Source of the DNA: Maylandia zebra
Taxonomy: Eukaryota > Chordata > Actinopteri > Cichliformes > Cichlidae
Length of the DNA stretch: 64,000 nucleotides
NCBI RefSeq assembly: GCF_041146795.1
Contig: NC_135184.1
Location: forward strand, 2,567,967-2,631,966
Reading direction: 5' to 3'
The position numbers and the translations under genes are program-made. The notes below the pieces were generated by a model. The model was not told the DNA's origin, made no database searches, and saw only the letters and a program-made list of their open reading frames with translations. Shown one piece after another: positions 44,329 through 53,581 of the stretch. How positions within the stretch are numbered: the first letter of the stretch is position 1; every line of letters begins with the position of its first letter.

Positions 44329-45349
44329 ATGAGCAGGTAGTGAAGCCCGTGGTGAGCGTGTACCCAGCAGCATCCAGAGCCCACCTGGAGGGGAACAGCT
44401 CCCTGCTGTGTGTGGCCTCAGCCATGTTTCCTCCTCTGGTCCAGTTCTCCTGGAAAAGACAGAAGAAGAACGGCGGAGAAGCGGAGGAGCTGCCCCCTGC
44501 TGAGGGAGAGCAGCTGGAGCTCAGAGAGGCGGGACGCACCATTGCCATCAGGATGCTTGATGGGAGCCATTCTGACACATATAAATACAGCTGCTGGGTG
44601 AAGCACGAGGGGGGCACAGTGGAGGCCCGAACACAACAAGGTAATGAAGGCTTGGTGACTGTGTTCAGCAGTGATTCAGCTTCATGTGGAGATGCTGTCA
44701 AAGAGAGCAGAGCAGCAGAGGACTGACATTTCTCACTGCAGCTCCAAACATTTGACTCCTTTTCTGTTTCAGAGCTTCCAGCTCCAGCAGCCTCCTGTCC
44801 TCCAGAGAGAGAGCCAGCAGACCTGCCAGCTCTGCAGCCAGCTGACTGTAAGATCACCTGCTGCCTCTCTGCATGGACAGCTCCAATGTCCAATGAGGCA
44901 GCTGGAACAAGTTTAGGCTCTTAAAGTTGCACTAATTGATCAAATCTTCATCCAACAAGCTCTGATAAAGCCACTGTACACTAGCTGCTCAGCACCAAAC
45001 AGCAGACAGACCATAATATGTCAGAGATCAGTTTGTTAGCTGCTTGTGGAGTTCTTCTGCCCCCAAGTGGACACAAACACTACATCAATTCATCCACTTG
45101 AAGAAGAAGCTGTGACTGTTTCTATTTGGACTTTTTCTCCTTGATCTGAGAGGAATAACCCGACTGTCTGTCTGTCTCTTTGTGTCTGTCTGTCCTTCAG
45201 TGTCCTTCCAGTCTCAGTGCAGGGTGAAGCTGCTCTGCCTGCTGTACACAGTGCTGATAGTGAAGAGTCTGGTGTACTGCTGTGGACTCTCTCTGCTGAT
45301 GATGCTCACAAACAAGGGAGCGTCCACCAACTGCACACATGCTGACTGA
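44329..45349 (+). CDS. T-cell receptor gamma constant gene, cassette 3 (C3), three exons
   Basis: Exons are 44329-44640, 44773-44847 and 45201-45349 (TGA at 45347), all GT-AG and phase 1. They give a complete C1-set domain with both core cysteines and Trp, a 25-residue connecting peptide with one Cys, and the Lys-containing membrane helix. It pairs with J2. It is nearly identical to C1 through exons, introns and 3' flank, so it comes from a recent duplication or conversion. A receptor gamma chain with this C would sit in the plasma membrane with delta and CD3. It looks fully functional. Confidence 0.9.
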
Positions 45350-45639
45350 CTGTTTCCTGCTCGCCTTTTCTCACCATCACATCTCATCAATTCATCTCAT
45401 TCATCACTTTGATCACAAATGTTAGTTATGATGTGTTGAGCTTATTTTGCCTTTTTCGTCAACAGTTAGAAGATCGTCTGAAATAAATACATCTTTACAT
45501 GTATTGTTGCTCTGAGTTAGAATTCTTTTTGTGCTTATTGTGACTTTTATTGTAGTAACAAAAACCATCAGGAATATTTTTATCACAAGTTTTTGTTTGA
45601 TTTTCAAATGTCAAACAGTGTAGTTGTGTTTGTGTGAAC

Positions 45640-45645
45640 AATAAA
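45640..45645 (+). terminator. Poly(A) signal of C3
   Basis: AATAAA about 290 bases after the stop, matching that of C1. Confidence 0.55.
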
Positions 45646-45729
45646 GATTTGAAGATGAAGAGTTTGATTCTACTTTCATTGTGTGATCAACAACAACCCG
45701 TGTGAGTGAAGCACAAACTGACTGTATCC

Positions 45730-45890
45730 AAACTTGCTCTCCTGCAGCAGACGGGCTGTGTGGGTTTCTGCTCTGCAGCCTCCACACCGTTAGCTGTGGC
45801 TTTCACTTTAATAACACAATGACAGTTACAAGCAGGAACTCTGCTTCAAGAATGATTCCAGGAAGGATCTGTGTTCTTCACCTGTGAGAG
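45730..45890 (+). promoter_or_regulatory. Conserved block 3' of C3, candidate TRG enhancer
   Basis: Copy of the block described at 4362-4520. Because C1 and C3 cassettes are near-identical throughout, only the comparison with C2 carries weight. Confidence 0.35.
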
Positions 45891-47300
45891 AAACAGCTCA
45901 AATCCTCAACTCACAGCTGACAAATGAACTTTAATGGAATCAAAGGAGAGACCATGAAGCCCCTGCAGTCTGCTCAGCTCCCATTTTATTACCTGAGCTG
46001 AGTTTTTCATTCTGGATATCACACACGTAAGAACAGATCAAGTCTGAACAGCAAATGTTGGAGAATCATTTTGAAGTCTTGCTAAATGTCGTTATTATTA
46101 CAAAAACTACTGAATGATTCAGAAAATCCTTTCCAACAAGCAGAAATATGCAAACAAAGTAGAAACAAGGCAACATGAGTCATTCAGATGCAGATAACAT
46201 ATTCTCCTTATTGTGAAGAACACAGTCATGAAATCTTTCTGTGTGTCATTCATTGAGTTGAAGTGCCTAATAGAAGAGGAAGAGCAGCAATAATCAATGA
46301 TAGCTGAGACATTGAGAACATGGCTGTATGCCTGCTATCATAACAGCAAACAAAGCACACAAACAGCAAACACACAATAATGTGCTCGCAGCTTGTTGTG
46401 TGTTGTGTCATTTTTGACATTTCATGAAGTCACAAAAATGTGTGCGACTCATTAAAGGAGTGTGTACGTGTCAGTCAGTGCTCTGTATTCATGTGTTCAC
46501 CTCATTAAAGTCACTCAGACACTTTTCTCCTCCAAACTTACAGCACAGCTTCATATTTCACTGACTGATTCTTTCATTACATCCATTAAGGGTCACACAG
46601 TGAAATTAGTGCAAACTTACAAATGTGTTGCAACAATTTTGGCCTCCAAACTGAACTTTGAGACAAACAGTGAAGCTGTGAGCAAAAAGAGGCTCCAGTG
46701 TGTGTCATGGTGGAGGAAACTGTTGTATTCCCACATTCAAAACATGCTGATCTTATTGGATTTGTCCCTCAAAGTCTTTTTCCTCCTTTTTCTCTTCATC
46801 CAAATGTTCTAGCAGGCTGACTGTGAGTCCCTGTTGAACCTGTACAGCAGAAAGTAACAGCAGTCAGCGGCCTCCACTTGACTTCATGACTTCAACGCCT
46901 CGCACAGTCACTTTCACTTTCTTCCTTCTGTCTTTTAGTCCTAAAATGTAGAACAACACCAGATCCAAATATTTGTGTCCTTCACTCACATCTTCAAATG
47001 ATCCCTTCCATATCAGAGATGATACAAAGGCAACATTTGTCTTATTTCTCTTTCAGGAATCAAAAAGTACTTTTGTACTGTTGTGTAAATGTGTGTGTAA
47101 AGGTGGATGACTGCCTGCTGCAGATGAAATCTAACCATGGCTACAAATAAATGAAGCTGACGTGAAACACAGCCCTGTTTTTATTACTGTTTATAGATAT
47201 TAGAATTGATGATCATCATTTGAATGATTCTTAAAAAGGCTTTAATGAATCCTTCAGTCTGAAACCAACTTGGAACAAAACACATTAGAAGATGTGGGAA

Positions 47301-47375
47301 AGAACCACAGTGTGCACATATTTAAACACACAACAGAACCACAGTGTGCACATATTTAAACACACAACAGAACCA
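47301..47375 (+). repeat. Minisatellite, 34-bp unit, two copies plus a partial
   Basis: Same unit as at 23529-23677, with two full copies here. The flanking sequence (cattagaagatgtgggaa) is the same, so only copy number differs. Confidence 0.9.
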
Positions 47376-47569
47376 CATGTTTGTTTTTTAAAAAAAGAAT
47401 TTGACTATAAATTATGTTTCATGAGATTTTATTCTTTTGAAGTCCTTTGTTTATAATTTATGAACTTTAAAATTATTTTTACAGAATATTATTTTTTATA
47501 TTTGTATTTTTATTAATAGTTTCATTATATTTAGTGTTTTCATCACAGCTGTTAAACCACAGATAACAG

Positions 47570-47869
47570 TGTGTGTTACTAAATTCACAGCAACATGAAT
47601 GTTTCTGAGTGTTTGTGCATCATGTGACCCAGATTTTTGGATCTGCTGTCAGATTGAAATGAAGACGATGAAACCACAGCAGCTTCAGCTGAGCTGTCAA
47701 TCAGCAGCAGCAGTCTTATCTGTGGGCCGCAGGGGCTGATGGGAGCTTTGAGGACCTGTTAGAAACCACGTGGCCCTCGTCTGATCTCACAGCTCGTCCT
47801 TGTTTGGCCTCAGCTGCATCAGAGCGCCACTTCTCCCCAGGTTCACCAGAGGAAACACCACTGCACAAA
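47570..47869 (+). promoter_or_regulatory. Promoter region of V3
   Basis: Near-identical to the V1 and V2 upstream regions. The GATA/RUNX-like composite is at 47715-47726. Confidence 0.45.
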
Positions 47870-48327
47870 ATGCTTTTCCTCCCAGCTGCTGCTCTGTGCT
47901 GTCTGTGTTCAGGTGAGTGTTTCCAGCCAATCAGGAGCCAACAAAGTCAACCTGTAACAAACACTGTCACACTAACCTTCATCTATCTGTCTGTGTCTCT
48001 ACAGCACTGGTTACCATGGCAGCAGAACAGCTGATTCAGGACGATTTAACATTGACCAGGAGAGTTGGACAAAGTGTCTCCTTCAGCTGTGGAGGGATGG
48101 AACAGTGTAACAGCACTGGGAATATATACTGGTACCAGAAGAAAGAAACATTCATTCGAATTTTGCGCATTAACAAAAACAGTCGTGAACTTTTTACAGG
48201 GTTCAGTCATCCGCAAATAAGTGATTTCTCAGTTCATATTAATCACATTGACTGTGAGTTGAAGATAGAGAAAAGTAAACTTGATCATTCAGCCACCTAC
48301 TACTGTGCATGTTGGATCAAAGTTTCC
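47870..48327 (+). CDS. TRG variable gene V3, leader plus V exon
   Basis: The leader exon is 47870-47912, a GT-AG intron follows, and the V exon is 48005-48327. The frame is open and full length: SFSCGG, IYWYQKK, LKIEKSKLDHSATYYCACW. CDR1 has an extra Cys next to an N-glycosylation sequon (EQCNSTGN). A second extra Cys is in FR3 (HIDCEL), and the CDR3 germline Cys follows C104 by two. It is closer to V2 than to V1 in FR1 and in length. No J or C lies 3' of it in this window; its partners must be beyond 64 kb. Confidence 0.92.
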
Positions 48328-48365
48328 CACAGTGAGAAATGATCCCTGCAGCCTGAACAAAAACC
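48328..48365 (+). promoter_or_regulatory. Recombination signal (23-type) of V3
   Basis: CACAGTG (48328-48334), 22-bp spacer, ACAAAAACC (48357-48365). Confidence 0.93.
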
Positions 48366-48630
48366 AACAGATGAACAGATGTCAAACAGTGTCTGTGACA
48401 GGAAGAGAGCAGTAAACCACAGCCCAGCTTCACATGTTTCACCTCCATCTCAGAGTCACAAACATACTGAGCTCAGGGACCATTTTTTTTTCCTTTTCAG
48501 AATTTTGTCACATCTTTTTCCATCAGATATATAGTGATGTAAAGTATTGTACAGTTATACCGGCTGGTTGTTGTTTGCATGTAAGAAACATACATGAACT
48601 TTAAAATCACTTCTAGATTAAGAATATGCT

Positions 48631-48663
48631 ATCTAAAGAGTACATGCCGTGTACTCTTTAGAT
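48631..48663. repeat. Perfect 14-bp hairpin with 5-base loop
   Basis: ATCTAAAGAGTACA, loop TGCCG, then TGTACTCTTTAGAT. The arms pair without mismatch. It lies in unique-looking DNA just after the V3 flank; no poly-T run or coding context explains it. Confidence 0.85.
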
Positions 48664-48844
48664 ATTTGAATGTTCAACCCATTATTCCTTCAGCCCATAT
48701 GTCAATGTATCGTTGCGTAAGATACTAAAACCTGAGTTTGTCACAAAAGTATGGCATGGCAATATCAGGTTGAAAATGTTTGTGGATAGGGAATAACAAA
48801 TTGCCTTTTTGTCCTGTCCTCCTCCCTTCCTCCCATACTATTTG

Positions 48845-48925
48845 TGGCAGATGGCTGTCCCTCCCTAAGAATGGTTCTGCTGGGGCAGAGGCAGTGTAGA
48901 AACAAAATTGAATTGAATTTAACAT
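48845..48925 (+). mobile_element. L2-type LINE 3'-end fragment
   Basis: Short piece with ctgtccctccctaagaatgg and aattgaattgaattt, matching the 3' end of the L2 copy near 9030-9250. Confidence 0.5.
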
Positions 48926-48969
48926 ATCGGAAAGGGATGTCAGGGACTGCATCTGCGCTCATAGTAAAT

Positions 48970-49670
48970 CCAACACTCAACAGTCATCTACCTTTCGCCA
49001 ACCACTAGCCACCCCTCACAGACCATGGTCATACATCGGCTTAAAATTTGTCACTGGTTTATCACCATCCTCCAGAAGAAACAGTAATTCTCTCTATAGT
49101 TGACAGATTGTCCAAATCCGTTCACTTGATCATCTTTGAAAAACTGCCCATGCTGCCTGTTTTTAGGCTTCATGGGTACCCACAGGAGGTAGTTTCAGAC
49201 CAGGATCCACAGTTGACCTCAGAGACCTGGAGAGCCTTCTGCACCTTACTAAACAACAACGTTAGTCTAAGCTCTGGTTTTCCCCCCCAAACAAATGGTC
49301 AGACTGAAAGTTTTAATCAAGAACTAGAAACTGCATTACCTCTCACAACCCAGCCACCTTGTCCTCACAATTCCCTTGGATTGAGTATGAACATAACGTT
49401 ATCACCTCTTCCGCTACAGGCCTTTCCCATTTTGAACTAACACTAGGATACCAACCGCCACTGTTTGCTGAGAACAAGTTTGGCCTGGCATTCGCTACCA
49501 TTCAACACCACATGCAGTGCACTCAACAGGTTTGGATTTGAACCCAGAAAGCATTGCTGTGTACCATGGACCAGCAGCACCACTATGCCAATCATGTAAG
49601 ACACCTGCTCCCAAGTATGAACCCAGTCAAAAGGTGTGGCTTGCTGCCAAGGATATTCCATTAAAGTCAC
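48970..49670 (+). pseudogene. Sushi-type Gypsy integrase, first part, broken
   Basis: Several frames together show the integrase core: [51 protein letters not shown], then [16 protein letters not shown] and KVWL-like LAAKDIP. Frameshifts and stops make it dead. The sequence is cut at its end by the LTR element that starts at 49671 and resumes after it at 61825. The integrase motif set fits the Sushi-ichi group, several of which have been domesticated in mammals; no sign of that here. Confidence 0.75.
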
Positions 49671-49931
49671 TGAAATGTTTGTAGCTTGAACCTATCCGCT
49701 GGAACGTTGAGGACAATATAATTACACAGCGAAGCAAGACACGAGTAGGCAAAGTTCTTCATGTTACTCATGCATGAGGGAGACCTGCCTGGAGCCGAGT
49801 GTCGTTCCACCACTTGACCTCTGTCAGACTCTCAGCCAGAATCCCCATAGCACTCCTTTTATTGTGGTTACATGAATATGCATAGGGTCATTAACATATG
49901 ACATCTTACATAGGTATACATGTGAACAAAG

Positions 49932-50008
<77 letters not shown>

Positions 50009-50336
50009 CAAGGTGTGACCCTGTGAAGACTCCCCAAACGCTGGTGCCAGGAGCGGGTCCATCTGAACAAAAGGCTCTTATACTTAAAGAAATATACGTG
50101 TGTTTGCTAAACCATATATCAGCAAGAGAAGATACGACCTCTCCTAGGAGGTGTGATCTATGCCAGAACACTCTGTAGAGGGAGTGAACGCACTCCCCCC
50201 TTCATGCTACTCAGAGCTGTTACAGACCTCCTAGGATGAGACATTCTTTCAATCTACAAATGATTATACACTTCTAAGCATATGTGGGTAAATATTTCTA
50301 AGCATAAATGACAATCAACAATACAAAACCTAACAT
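49671..50336 (-). repeat. 3' LTR of the minus-strand element
   Basis: Near-identical to 61186-61824 apart from a longer TG tract. On the minus strand it has an AATAAA (in ccacaataaaagg). The polypurine tract complement ttccccct lies at 50337-50344. Confidence 0.85.
49937..50004 (+). repeat. (TG)n microsatellite in the LTR
   Basis: 34 uninterrupted TG units; the sister LTR has a shorter, interrupted tract at about 61452-61491. Confidence 0.95.
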
Positions 50337-50344
50337 TCCCCCTG

Positions 50345-53300
50345 CACACTTGGGCGCATGCGCACGCAGCGACCGGCAGTGAGTGAGAGCTTGGCATCCT
50401 AAGTTTTTAAGTTTTTATTATTTCTTTTCGGTTTTATTTGTTGGCATGTGTTTTGGTTGAAAGAAGTGACAGTTTCTTACAAAGTGACACACGCTCCACA
50501 ACAGTGAGAACGTCATGGATTTTTTCTTCTTCATTTTGGTTGGATTTCTATTGTGCTGGCTTGTTTCCAATGAGGTGGGCGAGGCCGTGAGTCAGCTGAG
50601 GATTGTTTACTCCCGCGACGAACTGTTACAACTTAACTTACCGTATGATGGTAAGGACCTCACCTCATGTATACCGGATTTTATACATAAAGACTCTAAC
50701 AGAACGAGTGAGAAGAGGAAGAGGAAAAGAGGGAGACGGGGAGGTGTTAAATTGCGTATGAGGAGACAACAGGTCAGTCGGTTTCCCCTGCCGTCTGTTA
50801 TCCTTGGAAATGTTCAGTCTCTTAGGAACAAACTGGATGAACTCCAGGGAAACGTCAGGTTCCAGAAAGACTTCAGGGACAGCTGTGTAATGGCTTTTTC
50901 CGAGACATGGCTGACGGAGCTGGATCAGGACGCCGATTTTTCAATTGACGGTTTTGGAGCTCCCTTCCGCCGGGATCGAGATGCACGGGTAACAGGGAAA
51001 TCTCAAGGAGGGGGAGTATGCTTGTATGTGAACAAACGTTACTGTAGCGCTGTGACTGTTAGAGAGTGTATTTGTACACCAGATGTTGAACTTTTATCTG
51101 TGTCACTGCGCCCTTTTTATCTCCCTCGTGAGTTTCCACAACTTTTTATAACCGTAGTTTACATTCACCCGAAGGCTCACCCCGCCTCCACTTGCAGCAT
51201 CATTTCAGACGTAGTGCAGAAGCTGCAGGCGCTTTCTCCTGATGCACCAAACTTTATAATGGGGGACTTTAACCATGTCTCCCTTAAATCAACTTTGGGC
51301 AATCTGTATCAATATGTATCCTGTCCTACCAGACGGGATAAAATGTTGGACCTTTGTTACGGATCGGTGAAGAATGCTTATAAATCCCTCCCGCTTCCTC
51401 CTCTGGGATCTTCTGACCATAACTGTGTGCATCTTCTGCCCATCTATAAGACTGTCTTAAAACGAGAGAAGACAAAGACTAAGGATGTTGACATATGGTC
51501 AGAAGAATCTGTGCTTACCTTGCAGGAATGTTTTAAGTGTACAGATTGGGAAGTTTTTATTCAGTCTTGTGGAGATGATCTCGACGCTTTGGTGGATGTT
51601 ACTAGCTCTTATGCAGTATTTTGTAAAGACATGATTATACCCCGTAAGCGCGTTAAAGTCTACGCTAACAATAAGCCATGGGTCACTAAAAGCGTCAAAT
51701 CCTGTTTAAGGAAAAAGAGACAGGCCTTTAAAGAGGGGGCTGTTACCGATTTTCAGACAGCCACCAAGGAAATGAAAATCGAGATTTTGAAAGCAAAACA
51801 GAGCTACAAAAACCTTCTTGAAAGCAAATTTGCTGCAAAAAATTTGGGGTCTGCCTGGACTTGTATGAAAACCATAGCAGGGTTTCAAAATCCCCAGAGC
51901 AGCAGTCAGGTCATTTTAGATGGTTTTAATTCAGACAGAGATTTTGCAAATGCCTTAAACATGTTTTATGCTCGTTTTAGTTCTTTTGATTTTAGCGAGG
52001 ATATTTTGGAACTGAAACAGAAACTGAGAGATACTCAGCACTTTATCATTGAACTCAGCGATGTCCAAAAGGCCTTTCATACAGTCAATGTGAACAAGAG
52101 CCAGGGTCCTGATAATATTAGTGGCCGCCTAATTAAATCTTGTGCTGATGAACTCAGTCCTATATTTCAGGTTATTTTTAACAAATCCTTGGAAACACAA
52201 CATGTGCCCTCTCTTTGGAAAGAAGCAGTCGTGGTTCCTGTCCCTAAATCTAGTCGTCCAAAAATTCTAAACGACTTCAGACCTGTTGCCCTCACTTCAG
52301 TTGTCATGAAAGTCTTTGAAAAAATCATCAGAAATGTGATTATGAAAGAGACTGAAGGTCAGCTGGATCCAATGCAGTTTGCATATAGGCCCAACAGAGG
52401 AGTGGAGGACGCACTTTTGACTTTACTAAATCTAATTTTTAAACATGTAGAGAGTAAAGGGACTTTTGCAAGACTTCTTTTCATTGATTTTTCTTCGGCT
52501 TTTAATACAATACAGCCCCATATTTTAATTAACAGACTTTTAGAACAGTTTGAAATCAGGAAAAACCTGGTTTGCTGGATTTTAGATTTTCTAACTGACA
52601 GGTCACAAAGAGTGAGAATAAATGGGGTTCTGTCTGACCCAGTGATCTCCTCCACAGGTTCTCCTCAAGGCTGCGTCCTATCGCCCTTATTATTCACTCT
52701 CTATACAAATATGTGTCAGGGCAGACATGAAAACAGGGTCATTATTAAATATGCAGATGACTCTGTTATTGTCAGCTTACTGAAAGAGGGTGAAATTAAC
52801 CACGGTCCAGTCATTGATGACTTTGTTCAGTGGTGTGAGGAGTCTTATCTCCAGCTGAACATATCTAAAACAAAAGACATGGTTGTTGATTTTAGGAAAC
52901 AACAAAATGGGCACGGAGTCACTTTAATTAAAGGTCAGAAAATAGAGCAAGTGCAATCATATAAATATCTTGGGACCATAATAAATGAAAAACTGAACTT
53001 TGATCAAAATTGCAAATCAGTTTGTAAAAAGGGTCACCAGCACCTTTATTGTCTTAGGAAACTTGTTCATTTCCACATTGACCAAAAATTTTTAACTTTG
53101 TTTTATCGTTCTTTTATTGAGTCTGTTTTATCCTTTTGTTTGGTGGCATCAGACCTCTGTCACAGAGAAAAACTCTCTAAATCAGATAGTGAGATGGTCC
53201 AGTCGTCTGATAGGTGAGCCACAGTCTTGTTTAGCCTCCCTGTACTCTAAGCAGGTACAGAGGATGGCTTTATCAATCCTTAAAAATGGTTCCCATCCTC

Positions 53301-53581
53301 TAAGGGGTGAATTTCAGCTTCTTCCCTCAGGACGGAGGTTTCTATTTCCGAGATGCAGGACAAAGAGTTATAAAAATAGCTTTGTCCCAGTTGCTGTCAC
53401 TGAATTAAATAAGAACTGTTTTTGATTCGAAATATTAAAGTATGTGTCACAGTGAGTTTTATATATTTACTAGGTATGTGTGTTTTTAAAGGGATGTCAA
53501 ATGCTGTCATTTTTCTGTAAAGCAAATTTACCTTGCCTTTAGGTATAAATAAAGTTACCTTACCTTACCTTACCTTACCTT
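50345..53581 (+). mobile_element. Nearly intact CR1/Rex1-like LINE (copy B) inside the LTR element
   Basis: It starts close to the polypurine tract of the host LTR element with a GC-rich 5' UTR (gggcgcatgcgcacgcagcg) and ends aggtataaataaagttacc followed by a (TTACC)n tail (about 53555-53581). One long ORF fills it. The simple-repeat tail is typical of these fish LINEs; the same kind of tail is at 43246-43265. No target duplication was found. Confidence 0.85.
50515..53217 (+). CDS. ORF2-type endonuclease-reverse transcriptase of LINE B, C-terminus frameshifted
   Basis: 900 codons from an ATG that opens with a hydrophobic stretch (MDFFFFILVGFLLCWLVS), then a basic patch (KRKRKRGRRGG). The AP endonuclease follows (GNVQSLRNKLDEL, FSETWLTELD, MGDFNHVS, LGSSDHNCVHL). 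The RT then follows (SQGPDNISGRLIKSCADEL, FRPVALTSVVMKVFEKII, FIDFSSAFNTIQ, STGSPQGCVLSPLLF, catalytic YADD at 746-749). An indel near 53140-53170 shifts the end: the expected C-terminal part (LLPSGRRFLFPRCRTKSYKN) continues in another frame to 53425. The enzyme nicks target DNA and copies its RNA there. Apart from the shift every key residue I can check is present, so the copy is young. Confidence 0.88.
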   Translation: MDFFFFILVGFLLCWLVSNEVGEAVSQLRIVYSRDELLQLNLPYDGKDLTSCIPDFIHKDSNRTSEKRKRKRGRRGGVKLRMRRQQVSRFPLPSVILGNVQSLRNKLDELQGNVRFQKDFRDSCVMAFSETWLTELDQDADFSIDGFGAPFRRDRDARVTGKSQGGGVCLYVNKRYCSAVTVRECICTPDVELLSVSLRPFYLPREFPQLFITVVYIHPKAHPASTCSIISDVVQKLQALSPDAPNFIMGDFNHVSLKSTLGNLYQYVSCPTRRDKMLDLCYGSVKNAYKSLPLPPLGSSDHNCVHLLPIYKTVLKREKTKTKDVDIWSEESVLTLQECFKCTDWEVFIQSCGDDLDALVDVTSSYAVFCKDMIIPRKRVKVYANNKPWVTKSVKSCLRKKRQAFKEGAVTDFQTATKEMKIEILKAKQSYKNLLESKFAAKNLGSAWTCMKTIAGFQNPQSSSQVILDGFNSDRDFANALNMFYARFSSFDFSEDILELKQKLRDTQHFIIELSDVQKAFHTVNVNKSQGPDNISGRLIKSCADELSPIFQVIFNKSLETQHVPSLWKEAVVVPVPKSSRPKILNDFRPVALTSVVMKVFEKIIRNVIMKETEGQLDPMQFAYRPNRGVEDALLTLLNLIFKHVESKGTFARLLFIDFSSAFNTIQPHILINRLLEQFEIRKNLVCWILDFLTDRSQRVRINGVLSDPVISSTGSPQGCVLSPLLFTLYTNMCQGRHENRVIIKYADDSVIVSLLKEGEINHGPVIDDFVQWCEESYLQLNISKTKDMVVDFRKQQNGHGVTLIKGQKIEQVQSYKYLGTIINEKLNFDQNCKSVCKKGHQHLYCLRKLVHFHIDQKFLTLFYRSFIESVLSFCLVASDLCHREKLSKSDSEMVQSSDR

